Below, one piece after another: positions 41,961 through 49,819 of a stretch of DNA of 57,058 nt. The stretch's first letter is position 1. Each line of letters opens with the position of its first letter. Source of the stretch: an uncultured Clostridia bacterium (GTDB taxonomy: Bacteria; Bacillota; DTU014); the NCBI GenBank assembly GCA_900016865.1, contig FIZI01000027.1, positions 1 through 57,058 on the forward strand, in the 5' to 3' direction. Made by a program: the position numbers and the translations under genes. Below the pieces are notes generated by a model that was not told the DNA's origin, did no database searches, and saw only the letters and a list, made by a program, of their open reading frames with translations.

Positions 41961-43122
41961 ACCGCGCCCCTTGATCCTCACAATAGTCTCTTGCCTGGCG
42001 TTGAGTGTGATAGCCGTTGCGAGCACTGCTCAAGCAGAACGCGAGTTGTCGATTGACGAAGGCTACTTCGAGATCTTGGACGAGGAAGGCAATATCCTCA
42101 CAGCCACAGGATTGGTAGTGTCTATTGATGACATATTCATCGACTCGTCAAATCGTTCCTATCGGATTGAGTCTATCACAGAGCAAAAAGCACAGGCGAA
42201 GTTCCTGTCAGTAGTTGAGCTCCCTAAGATCGATTCTGAACCTGCAGCCGGGGTCGTTGGCTGGTTCAAGGGGCTAGTAGGCCTGGCAGACAAAGACCCC
42301 TCGGGCGGTGGTGAGTACTTGGCCCAGGACAGGTCAAGGCCTATAGCCATTTACTGCACTCACAGTGACGAATCCTACGTTCCTACCAGCGGGACAGCGT
42401 CAAAGGAGGACACTCACGGTGACGTGTACCAAGTTGCCGAGGTTCTCAAGGCCAACGTTGAGAAGTCGGGAGGTAAGGCGGTTCTCTCCTATGAGCAGCA
42501 CCACCCCCATGACGGGGCTGCGTACGAGCGTTCCAGGCGGACTGCAATGCAACTAATGCGCGAGCAGCCTCTCGCTCTGATTGACGTCCATAGAGACGCC
42601 GTCCCAGCGCATGTTTACGAAGCCAGTGTCGCAGGCAAGAACATCGCTGCTGTCAAGCTTGTGGTAGGCAGACAGAACGCAAACAGCGGAGCCAACCTCG
42701 AATTCGCTAAGTATCTGAAGGCTGTTGCGGACAAGATGTACCCTGGACTAGTCGAGGGCATATTTTGGGGATCGGGCAGCTACAACCAAGATCTGAGCCC
42801 ACGATCAGTGCTCTTTGAGGCCGGTGCTCACACCAATACGCTTGAGCAGGCAAAGCAGGGAATGCAGTTGATGGGAGAAGTCCTTGCAACTGCGGTCTAC
42901 GGCGCGACGCCTGATGGGCAAGAACGAGCACCGGAGCCACGCACGGGAACTACAGCTCGGACCGTATTCTGGGTAGTGGTAGCCGTGTTGGTGGTGGGCG
43001 CGATCTATCTATTTGTAAATGAAGGCGGGTTTGAGGGAATCAAGAAGCGAGTGAAGTCGTTTACGTCAAAGGAGATGCTAGGTCAGTCCGGAGACGATTC
43101 CGATGAAAACGGATCGCGTTAA
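41953..43122 (+). CDS. spoIIP: Stage II sporulation protein P
   Basis: 389 residues. SpoIIP is a peptidoglycan amidase and endopeptidase that, with SpoIID and SpoIIM, drives engulfment. An N-terminal signal or anchor (7-26) precedes the SpoIIP domain, where IYCTHSDESYVP (H137), HGDVYQVAEVL, LIDVHRDAVP (H213) and VLFEAGAHTNTLEQA (E289) give the zinc and catalytic residues. An additional hydrophobic helix (338-355, VFWVVVAVLVVGAIYLFV) sits near the C-terminus and is unlike the Bacillus protein. The GTG at 41953 has GGTGG about 6 bases upstream. Confidence 0.9.
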   Translation: MSRPRPLILTIVSCLALSVIAVASTAQAERELSIDEGYFEILDEEGNILTATGLVVSIDDIFIDSSNRSYRIESITEQKAQAKFLSVVELPKIDSEPAAGVVGWFKGLVGLADKDPSGGGEYLAQDRSRPIAIYCTHSDESYVPTSGTASKEDTHGDVYQVAEVLKANVEKSGGKAVLSYEQHHPHDGAAYERSRRTAMQLMREQPLALIDVHRDAVPAHVYEASVAGKNIAAVKLVVGRQNANSGANLEFAKYLKAVADKMYPGLVEGIFWGSGSYNQDLSPRSVLFEAGAHTNTLEQAKQGMQLMGEVLATAVYGATPDGQERAPEPRTGTTARTVFWVVVAVLVVGAIYLFVNEGGFEGIKKRVKSFTSKEMLGQSGDDSDENGSR

Positions 43123-43126
43123 TGAC

Positions 43127-43164
43127 CGCCCTCGCAGCATCAATGTTTGACAGCCACGAGGGCG
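43127..43164. repeat. 8-bp inverted repeat after spoIIP, overlapping a promoter
   Basis: CGCCCTCG (43127-43134) and CGAGGGCG (43157-43164) are perfect inverted repeats with 22 bases between. The right arm lies between the -35 and -10 boxes of the promoter at 43147, so it may be an operator; a weak terminator for spoIIP is the alternative. Confidence 0.45.
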
Positions 43165-43175
43165 TGTGCTAGACT
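43147..43175 (+). promoter_or_regulatory. Sigma-A promoter of the DUF512 gene
   Basis: TTGACA (43147-43152), 17 bases, TAGACT (43170-43175) with a TGC extended -10. The same TTGACA/17/TAGACT arrangement precedes the pseudouridine synthase gene. A second weaker candidate, TTGCGC (43186-43191), 18 bases, TAGAAT (43210-43215), lies nearer the gene. Confidence 0.6.
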
Positions 43176-43256
43176 CTACCCGGACTTGCGCAATTGCGGT
43201 AATATTCTCTAGAATGCGATTATCTGTCGAGTCGCGGCGGGAGAGGCTTGAAGTCC

Positions 43257-44666
43257 ATGGCTAGTAGATCCAACAGAGAAGATGCGATCAGAGACAATCC
43301 GTCTGTAGCCGGATGCGGCAGCCGTGGAGCAATGATTACAGAAGTTGCTCCGGGCAGCATTGCCGACGAACTGGGACTTCGGCCGGGAGACCGATTGGTC
43401 AGCATCAACGGCCACAAGGCCCGGGATCTGTTGGAATACTCATACCTTACGCAGACGTCAGAGCTTAGGCTTGAGGTCGCTCGTGGCGACGACGAGATCA
43501 TAATGTGCGATATCGAAAAGGACGAGGACGAAGACCTTGGCATCTCTTTTGCCGACGCTTTGTTCAACGGCACGATGCAGTGCTCCAACAACTGCCTTTT
43601 TTGTTTCATTCGCCAAAACCCTCGAGGCGTTAGGCCAAGCCTGTGCGTAAGGGACGACGATCCGAGGCTTTCGTTTTTTCATGGCAACTACATATCCTTG
43701 ACCAATCTGTCGAACGATCACTTCAACATGTTGTTGAAGATGCGTCTCTCGCCACTGTACGTATCTGTGCATTCTACGGACCCGGCAGTCAGGAAGCGGC
43801 TGATGGGATATAAGCGAGACATTGACATCATAAGTCAGCTCTCAGCGTTGGTTGCTGCAGGAACAACTGTTCATTGTCAGATTGTCTTGTGCCCGGGCAT
43901 TAACGACGGTTCTGAGCTGACTCGCACTGTGGATGACCTGCACAGATTGCATCCGGGCGTCGCGTCCGTAGCAGTGGTGCCAGTTGGCCTCACCAGTCAC
44001 CGCGAGCATCTGCCTCCCTTGAGACGGCCGGACCGTGCAGTGGCTCGGGAGACACTGGCTATAGTCGAACGACTGCAGGAGCACTGTCTCAAGTCATCCG
44101 GCACTCGGTTTGTCTTTGCTTCTGACGAGTTTTACTTCCTGGCGGATATGCCATTTCCTGAGGGAGTGGAGTACGAGGAGTACCAGCAGATCGAGAACGG
44201 TGTTGGCTTGACGAGGAAGATGTACGACGAGTTCAAGGAGATCGTGGAGACCAGAGGTTTCCCGACTGCCAATGGTGACCGTCCGGTCAGTCTGATTACC
44301 GGAGTGCTGGGGGCAAAGGCGTTGAAGTTCATCCTTTCGGTGCTTCGGACCGATCAGCTGAAGCACGTCCATATACACGCAGTCGAGAACTCGTTCTTTG
44401 GCAGCCCTGTCACTGTCACAGGCCTTCTTTGCGGCCGCGACGTCTTGAGGGGCATTGAGGAAATGCGACAAGCATTGGGCTCATTGCCGGCTACGAGGCC
44501 GGTGGTTGTGATACCTGATGTCATGGTCAACGTTGACGGGCTGTTTGTGGACGATCTCAGCCTCGAACAGGTCAGAAAAACAGCCGCCCAACTTGGCGTG
44601 GACCTCAGAGTTGTCAACACTTCAGCAGACGGCCTGTACTGCGCGCTTGCGACAGCGAGAGAGTGA
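43257..44666 (+). CDS. DUF512 family protein with PDZ and radical-SAM-like domains
   Basis: 469 residues. A PDZ-like N-terminus (AMITEVAPGSIADELGLRPGDRLVSING, about 25-52) precedes a barrel with the cluster motif C109-SNN-C113-LF-C116, followed by FIRQNP and LTNLSNDHF. The C-terminal DUF512 part includes FPEGVEYEEYQQIENGVGL and ENSFFGSPVTVTGLL. These are putative iron-sulfur enzymes; the reaction is unknown. In Clostridia the gene almost always sits before der, as here. The ATG at 43257 has GGGAGAGG about 10 bases upstream; a TTG at 43248 is too close to it. Confidence 0.9.
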   Translation: MASRSNREDAIRDNPSVAGCGSRGAMITEVAPGSIADELGLRPGDRLVSINGHKARDLLEYSYLTQTSELRLEVARGDDEIIMCDIEKDEDEDLGISFADALFNGTMQCSNNCLFCFIRQNPRGVRPSLCVRDDDPRLSFFHGNYISLTNLSNDHFNMLLKMRLSPLYVSVHSTDPAVRKRLMGYKRDIDIISQLSALVAAGTTVHCQIVLCPGINDGSELTRTVDDLHRLHPGVASVAVVPVGLTSHREHLPPLRRPDRAVARETLAIVERLQEHCLKSSGTRFVFASDEFYFLADMPFPEGVEYEEYQQIENGVGLTRKMYDEFKEIVETRGFPTANGDRPVSLITGVLGAKALKFILSVLRTDQLKHVHIHAVENSFFGSPVTVTGLLCGRDVLRGIEEMRQALGSLPATRPVVVIPDVMVNVDGLFVDDLSLEQVRKTAAQLGVDLRVVNTSADGLYCALATARE

Positions 44667-44675
44667 GGTGAGAGG

Positions 44676-45989
44676 ATGAGCAGTCTCTTTGTTGCGATTG
44701 TAGGACGGCCAAACGTAGGCAAGTCTACGTTGTTCAACAGGATCATCGGAAAGCGTGTAGCCATTGTCGAAGACACTCCGGGTGTTACCCGTGACAGGAT
44801 ATATGGCAAGGCTAAATGGCTTGGCGTCCCCATGACAGTGATTGACACTGGGGGCCTGGACTTCGGAAGCAAGACGTCGGTGTCTGCCGCAGTGCGTTTC
44901 CAAGCCCAGGTCGCCATAGACGAAGCAGACGTGGTGTTGTTCGTTGTGGACGCACGCGAGGGGATTACGGCCAACGATCGAGAGATAGCCGACATCCTCA
45001 GAAGGACAACAAAACCCGTTGTGCTGACGGCCAATAAGGTAGAGGACTTCACTTCTGACCACTCCTATCTTGACTTCTACGAACTCGGGCTTGGCCGTCC
45101 TGTGCCTATTTCCGCGGCTCACGGCATGAACATCGGGGATCTGCTGGACATAATCATATCGCACAGGCCGCCTGAGCAAGTCGTGCGCTATGATCAAAGC
45201 GCGATAAGGATTGCTGTGGTTGGCAGGCCCAATGTAGGTAAGTCTTCGTTGGTCAATACCATGCTGGGTCAGGAGCGTTCGATCGTAGACAGCGTGCCTG
45301 GAACCACCAGAGACGCGATCGACACTCAGTTTCACCGCGATGGACAGCATTACGTCATAGTCGATACAGCGGGATTAAGGCGCAAGGGAAGGATCCTGGA
45401 GAGCATAGAGAGGTACAGTGCTCTTCGCACCCTGAGGGCGGTAGATGACTGCGATGTTAGCCTCGTCCTCCTGGACGCCACAGAAGGCGTGACCGATCAA
45501 GATGCCCGGATTGCCGGATATGTGGACGACGCTGGCAGAGCGATGTGTATACTTGTAAACAAATGGGATAGCGTTGACAAGGACAGTACATCAGCGCGTG
45601 AGTTTGAGCTCAGGATCAGACAAGCTTTGACCTTTGCGCACTACGCTCCGATCCTGTTTATCTCTGCGAAAACAGGGCTTGGGATCGACGGAGTTTTTGG
45701 GTCCATTCACCGAGTAGTTGAGCAGTACAGACGGGAAGTCCCTACTGCTCTCCTAAATGAGATTCTTGAGGAAGCGGTGCTTCGGAATCCTCCTCCGTCG
45801 CGACGAGGAAAGCCGCTGTCCGTCTACTACATGACCCAGATTGGGACCTCACCGCCGCGCTTTCGCTTGTTTGTCAACAAAGCCGACCGGATGCATTTCT
45901 CATATCTCAGGTATATTGAGAATGAGCTCCGGACCTCACTGGGGTTCGAAGGCACTCCGATCAAACTTCACATCGCCGAACGCAAGTAG
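44676..45989 (+). CDS. der: Ribosome-associated GTPase Der (EngA)
   Basis: 437 residues with two tandem GTPase domains and a C-terminal KH-like domain. First domain: GRPNVGKSTLFNRI, DTPGVTRDR, DTGG and NKVE. Second domain: GRPNVGKSSLVNTML, DSVPGTTRDAID, DTAGLRRKG and NKWD. The KH-like part carries PPSRRGKPLSVYYMTQ. Der is essential for 50S ribosome assembly. The ATG follows GAGTGAGGTGAGAGG. It starts 10 bases after the DUF512 gene and is followed by plsY, a common Bacillota order. Confidence 0.98.
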   Translation: MSSLFVAIVGRPNVGKSTLFNRIIGKRVAIVEDTPGVTRDRIYGKAKWLGVPMTVIDTGGLDFGSKTSVSAAVRFQAQVAIDEADVVLFVVDAREGITANDREIADILRRTTKPVVLTANKVEDFTSDHSYLDFYELGLGRPVPISAAHGMNIGDLLDIIISHRPPEQVVRYDQSAIRIAVVGRPNVGKSSLVNTMLGQERSIVDSVPGTTRDAIDTQFHRDGQHYVIVDTAGLRRKGRILESIERYSALRTLRAVDDCDVSLVLLDATEGVTDQDARIAGYVDDAGRAMCILVNKWDSVDKDSTSAREFELRIRQALTFAHYAPILFISAKTGLGIDGVFGSIHRVVEQYRREVPTALLNEILEEAVLRNPPPSRRGKPLSVYYMTQIGTSPPRFRLFVNKADRMHFSYLRYIENELRTSLGFEGTPIKLHIAERK

Positions 45990-46106
45990 TTACGACATAT
46001 GGATTCAGCTGCTGTTTACTGGAGGAAGGTCGTAGGCGCCCGTCGAAGTACCTTCTTTATGAGGCCTTCTGCGTGCTTCACCCGGACTGTAGAGGAGAGT
46101 GAGATT

Positions 46107-46709
46107 GTGGATCATTTCCGCGTGGTGCTTGCCTTAGCCATTGGGTATTTCATCGGATCAATACCGTTTGGTGTCCTGATTGGACAGCAGGCTGCCGGGG
46201 TGGATGTACGTAGGCTGGGAAGCGGCAACATAGGCGCAACCAATGTTCTCAGAGTCCTCGGACCGCGGATTGCAGCTGTTGTACTAGCGACAGACGTGGC
46301 AAAAGGCATGGTTGCCGTTCTCATAGGCAAATGGTTGGTAGGTGGCGAAACGGTCCCTCTTATAGCTGGCCTTGCAGCGGTAGTAGGACATAATTGGTCG
46401 GTTTTTCTCAGACTTGGCGGGGGAAAAGGAGTTGCAACCACCGCCGGAGTAGTCATCGCGACAATGCCACTCGTTGCAGCTATTGCAATTCTTGCATTTG
46501 CGGTAGTTGTGGGGATTACAAGGTATGTATCTCTGGGATCACTGGTCCTGGCGTGCACCTTGCCGATTGCAGCTTGGCTTAGCGACAGGCCAGTATTGCA
46601 CACAGTGTTTGCCCTCATCCTTGGACTGATGGTGATCTGGCGGCATCGGTCGAATATCGTCAGGTTGATAGAGGGGAGAGAAAACAAGCTGGGCAAGCGA
46701 GTACGGTAG
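46107..46709 (+). CDS. plsY: Glycerol-3-phosphate acyltransferase PlsY
   Basis: 200 residues, five to six membrane helices. It acylates glycerol-3-phosphate from acyl-phosphate in the membrane. The three family motifs are GSIPFGVLIG, the GSGNIGATNVLRVLG loop (about 37-51), and GHNWSVFLRLGGGKGVATTAG. The GTG at 46107 has AGAGGAG 9 bases upstream; earlier in-frame starts would add a non-conserved polar extension. Confidence 0.95.
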   Translation: MDHFRVVLALAIGYFIGSIPFGVLIGQQAAGVDVRRLGSGNIGATNVLRVLGPRIAAVVLATDVAKGMVAVLIGKWLVGGETVPLIAGLAAVVGHNWSVFLRLGGGKGVATTAGVVIATMPLVAAIAILAFAVVVGITRYVSLGSLVLACTLPIAAWLSDRPVLHTVFALILGLMVIWRHRSNIVRLIEGRENKLGKRVR

Positions 46710-46734
46710 AATCCACTACATAGGAGGGGTATTC

Positions 46735-47166
46735 ATGTCGGAAGATGTGGTGACGAATGGGGCTGCGGCCATTCATCTGATAATCCTGGCTCTATCAGTA
46801 GTCGCCTCGATTGTCGCCGGGATCCTTGTGTATAGGGACGCGAAGGTCAGAGACTACAACCCGTTTGTGTGGGGGCTACTGTTTCCGCTGCTCGGTTTGT
46901 TGTCTCTTAGAAACCCGATTCAGGTTGCCATAATCCTAGTAGTCGGTATACCCGCGTATCTGCTCCTTAGGCCTAAAGGCGAGATCAAGGCGTGTCCGCA
47001 CTGCAGCGGCAAGTACATCGATGAACTTGCATTCTGCCCTCACTGCAAGAAAGAGGTCAAAAAGGAATGCCTAAAATGCCACGATTTGGCCGACCTAGAC
47101 GAAGCAAGATGCCCTCATTGTGGCGCACCGATGCTGATGTACGAGGGGAGGGAGTCTAGGCACTAA
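46735..47166 (+). CDS. Small membrane protein with zinc-ribbon C-terminus
   Basis: 143 residues. Two hydrophobic segments (about 12-33 and 43-80) are followed by three CxxC pairs in a row: CPHCSGKYIDELAFCPHC and CLKCHDLADLDEARCPHC, a double zinc-ribbon like the DZR domain. No function is recognised. The ATG at 46735 has TAGGAGGGG about 6 bases upstream. It is two bases upstream of mgtC and may be co-translated with it. Confidence 0.75.
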   Translation: MSEDVVTNGAAAIHLIILALSVVASIVAGILVYRDAKVRDYNPFVWGLLFPLLGLLSLRNPIQVAIILVVGIPAYLLLRPKGEIKACPHCSGKYIDELAFCPHCKKEVKKECLKCHDLADLDEARCPHCGAPMLMYEGRESRH

Positions 47167-47168
47167 CC

Positions 47169-47861
47169 ATGGACCCACGTTCTGTCGTCACGAGACTGCT
47201 GATTTCATTCGTGCTCGGAGGCGTAATCGGTCTCGAGAGAGAAAGCCACCAAAGGCCAGCGGGTCTGCGCACTCACATATTGGTGGCCACCGGGTCCTGC
47301 CTGATTACCCTGGTGTCGTTCTACTCGGGAGCGTCAGTTGCTGCAACGCACGGGGTGTCCTATGACCCTACACGTATAGCTGCCAATATCATCACAGGAA
47401 TCGGATTTCTCGGTGCAGGCACCATATTAAGAGACGGCATGACTGTCAGGGGCCTTACCACTGCAGCCAGTCTCTGGGTCGTATCTGCAATCGGACTTGC
47501 AGTCGGCTTCGGCTTCTATGGAGCAGCCCTAGTAGCCGCAGGCCTGGCTGCTCTAACGCTGATACTGTTAGATCGAATCGAGGCGATGTTTTTCGAAAGC
47601 AGGAGGCTGAGTCTCAGCCTCAGCCTCGAGGATCGGCCAGGAATTCTGGCGCAGCTCAATTCTACGTTGCGAGACGAGGGCATCAAAGTTACTCGGCTTG
47701 CTGCAGACAGCTCTTCCGGTAAGGACGGGGTCGTAGACGTCTCTCTCGGCATTCGCTTGCCTGTCGGGTACAAAGGGTTTCCGGCGTTTATAGACCGGAT
47801 CCGTGCGATTCCCGGCGTTTACTACGTGGATGCTGAACACTTCGGCAACTTCAGTGAATAG
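47169..47861 (+). CDS. MgtC/SapB family membrane protein
   Basis: 230 residues. The MgtC N-terminal domain is clear: LLISFVLGGVIGLERESHQRPAGLRTHILVATGSCLITLVS (short parts of one block, residues 10-50), then AANIITGIGFLGAGTILRDG and VRGLTTAASLWVVSAIGLAVGFG. About four membrane segments. A soluble C-terminal ACT-like domain follows (LSLSLEDRPGILAQLN), unlike the shorter Bacillus forms. It is involved in magnesium homeostasis or modulation of ATP synthase in pathogens; the role here is not known. Confidence 0.9.
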   Translation: MDPRSVVTRLLISFVLGGVIGLERESHQRPAGLRTHILVATGSCLITLVSFYSGASVAATHGVSYDPTRIAANIITGIGFLGAGTILRDGMTVRGLTTAASLWVVSAIGLAVGFGFYGAALVAAGLAALTLILLDRIEAMFFESRRLSLSLSLEDRPGILAQLNSTLRDEGIKVTRLAADSSSGKDGVVDVSLGIRLPVGYKGFPAFIDRIRAIPGVYYVDAEHFGNFSE

Positions 47862-47874
47862 GGATGAGGTTTCA

Positions 47875-48651
47875 GTGTTGATCCTTGTTGCAAATGATGA
47901 CGGCGTGTACTCGCCGGGTCTTAGGACTCTCGTCCTCGAACTCTCGAAACTTGGAAACGTCTATGTGACGGCACCCAGCACTGAACGCAGTGCTGCGGGG
48001 CACGCGTTGACTATGCGGATGCCTATCATCGTCCAGGAAATAGAGATCGAGGGAGCCTCGTCTGCATGGTCAATAGATGGAACACCCGCAGACTGTGTCA
48101 AACTCGGGCTTGAGGTCTTGCTGAGGGGCCAAACACCGGACGTGGTCGTCTCCGGTATCAACAAAGGCCCTAATCTCGGCACCGATGTGCTGTACTCTGG
48201 AACTGTGTCTGCTGCCATGGAAGGCATTATCGAGAAAATCCCATCAATAGCTGTGTCGCTGGCGTCGTTTAGCAGCGAGTCGGACTTCTCTACCGCAGCG
48301 AGGTTTACTGCCAAGCTGGTGATGAAACTGCTGGACTCACAGGCCGAGGCCTTTACACAGACTCTGCTAAACGTCAACGTGCCTGCACTGCCGCAAAGCG
48401 ACATCAAAGGGGTAAGGATCACCCGACTCGGTGAGAGGCGTTATACAAACGTCTTCGACCGCAGGGTAGATCCCAGAGGCAGGACCTATTTCTGGATGGC
48501 AGGGGATGTCCAGGAGGAGTTGGAGCAGCAGGACGAGACCTACGATACATGGGCAGTCCGCAACGGGTATATTTCTGTAACACCAATCAAACTCGAATAT
48601 ACTGCCAAAGACATGATCGAACTTCTCAAGAAATGGCGGCTTGAGCCCTGA
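47875..48651 (+). CDS. surE: 5'/3'-nucleotidase SurE
   Basis: 258 residues. Metal-dependent nucleoside-5'/3'-monophosphatase. The metal site is LVANDDGVYSPGL (D8, D9), with APSTERSAAGHALTM and VVSGINKGPNLGTDVLYSGTVSAAMEG as further family motifs. YISVTPIKLEYTA lies near the C-terminus. The GTG at 47875 gives the typical MLILVANDDG start and has GATGAGG about 6 bases upstream; the gene starts 13 bases after mgtC. Confidence 0.95.
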   Translation: MLILVANDDGVYSPGLRTLVLELSKLGNVYVTAPSTERSAAGHALTMRMPIIVQEIEIEGASSAWSIDGTPADCVKLGLEVLLRGQTPDVVVSGINKGPNLGTDVLYSGTVSAAMEGIIEKIPSIAVSLASFSSESDFSTAARFTAKLVMKLLDSQAEAFTQTLLNVNVPALPQSDIKGVRITRLGERRYTNVFDRRVDPRGRTYFWMAGDVQEELEQQDETYDTWAVRNGYISVTPIKLEYTAKDMIELLKKWRLEP

Positions 48652-48713
48652 GGAACGGTTGGCTGATTGGCCGCGGCCGCAGCAAGGCTTAAATACGACA
48701 AGGGGAGATATAG

Positions 48714-48968
48714 GTGGACAACTTGGAGCGCGTAAACTGCGCTGACAAGAATTGCGAACCTGTGAAAGCAGATACAAGTGAAGAGCGAGCTATCATTGAG
48801 ATAGCATCTCAAAGTTTTGGGTCAAATGACGGACTACATCGGGTCGTGACGTTCTTGAACAAGAGCCTCAAGGGACGAGGCCTGATCTTCGGCCTGACTC
48901 GCGATCGAGCGGACGAGCTCAGGATCACTGTCTACGAAGTGATAGACAATAACGTACAGGCGCAATAG
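48714..48968 (+). CDS. YpmA family protein (DUF4264)
   Basis: 84 residues. The core GLHRVVTFLNKSLKGRGLIFGLTRD (about 43-67) and ITVYEV match the small YpmA family of spore-formers, with an N-terminal extension of about 30 residues. Function unknown. The GTG at 48714 has AGGGGAGA about 7 bases upstream. A strong terminator lies directly after the stop. Confidence 0.8.
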   Translation: MDNLERVNCADKNCEPVKADTSEERAIIEIASQSFGSNDGLHRVVTFLNKSLKGRGLIFGLTRDRADELRITVYEVIDNNVQAQ

Positions 48969-48969
48969 G

Positions 48970-49005
48970 AAAGGGAGCCATCTATTCCAGATGGCTCCCT
49001 TTTGA
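48970..49005 (+). terminator. 14-bp terminator hairpin after ypmA
   Basis: AAAGGGAGCCATCT (48970-48983) and AGATGGCTCCCTTT (48989-49002) pair perfectly around ATTCC. A/T ends on both sides let it work in both directions, so it may also end the convergent tRNA-Trp transcript. Confidence 0.9.
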
Positions 49006-49006
49006 A

Positions 49007-49082
49007 TGGCAGGGGAGACAGGACTCGAACCCGCAACCTACGGTTTTGGAGACCGCCGCTCTGCCAATTGAGCTACTCCCCT
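49007..49082 (-). tRNA. tRNA-Trp (CCA anticodon)
   Basis: Reads on the minus strand from 49082. Acceptor arms AGGGGAG and CTCCCCT, D-arm AGCTCAATTGGCAGAGC, anticodon loop CTCCAAA giving CCA, T-arm GCGGGTTCGAGTCCTGT, discriminator G, and an encoded CCA end (49007-49009). Stands alone. Confidence 0.97.
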
Positions 49083-49129
49083 CTGAACTACAACTCAGAC
49101 AACCACGATGACTTCTTGTTGCAGTCATA

Positions 49130-49158
49130 ATTATACCCGAGCACAGACGCGTTGTCAA
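49130..49158 (-). promoter_or_regulatory. Consensus sigma-A promoter of tRNA-Trp
   Basis: On the minus strand TTGACA (49158-49153), 17 bases, TATAAT (49135-49130). Both boxes are perfect. Transcription would begin about 40 bases before the tRNA. Confidence 0.9.
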
Positions 49159-49174
49159 TCAAAACGGGCATTAC

Positions 49175-49203
49175 TTGAAATCCTACTCTAATGGCGTTAA
49201 GAT
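49175..49203 (+). promoter_or_regulatory. Sigma-A promoter of pduL
   Basis: TTGAAA (49175-49180), 17 bases, TAAGAT (49198-49203). Five and four of six bases match. An in-frame ATG at 49204 would abut the -10 box, which supports the GTG at 49237 as start. Confidence 0.5.
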
Positions 49204-49236
49204 ATGACTGGTAACGATGGCAACGAGGTGATATTC

Positions 49237-49818
49237 GTGGCTTCCACAAATAACAAAATCCCTGTCGGCGTCTCCGGCAGGCATGTACATTTGTCAGCAA
49301 AGGACCTTGAGACTCTGTTTGGTCCAGGCTATGAGCTTACTGAGTACAGACCACTGTCCCAGCCTGGGCAGTTTGCTGCTAATGAGAAAGTCAATCTTGT
49401 AGGGCCAAAGAGCAGAATCGACGGTGTCAGAGTGCTCGGCCCGGTCAGAGATCAGACGCAGGTAGAGATATCCCTGACAGACGCTTACAAGCTAGGAGTA
49501 AGGCCGCCCGTGAGAGATAGCGGTGATGTAGATCGATCTGTCGGACTCACAATCGAAGGGCCAAAGGGCAGTATTGCTCTGGAGCAGGGTGTTATACTCG
49601 CCAAGAGGCATATTCACTTGAGCCCAGAGGACGCAGCTGCATTCGGACTTGTTGACAAACAACTAGTGAGCGTCAGGGTCAGTGGCGAGCGGGCGTTGGT
49701 CTTTGAGCAAGTCCTCTGTAGAGTAAGCCCGAAGTTCGTCACGGAGTTCCACATTGACACTGACGAGGCAAACGCAGCTCTCCTTTCCACAGGGAGTACA
49801 GTTGAACTGGTGAAGTGA
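49237..49818 (+). CDS. pduL: Phosphate propanoyltransferase PduL
   Basis: 193 residues. PduL moves acyl groups between coenzyme A and phosphate, giving acetyl- or propionyl-phosphate for ATP synthesis or the reverse. Both copies of the PduL domain are visible: VGVSGRHVHLS (near 10) and AKRHIHLSPEDAAAFGL (near 120), with zinc-binding histidines in each. PGQFAANEKVNLVGPKSRIDGVRVLGP is the conserved middle part. No microcompartment genes or targeting helix are seen, so a cytosolic role in acetate metabolism is likely. The GTG at 49237 has GAGG 8 bases upstream. Confidence 0.95.
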   Translation: MASTNNKIPVGVSGRHVHLSAKDLETLFGPGYELTEYRPLSQPGQFAANEKVNLVGPKSRIDGVRVLGPVRDQTQVEISLTDAYKLGVRPPVRDSGDVDRSVGLTIEGPKGSIALEQGVILAKRHIHLSPEDAAAFGLVDKQLVSVRVSGERALVFEQVLCRVSPKFVTEFHIDTDEANAALLSTGSTVELVK

Positions 49819-49819
49819 G

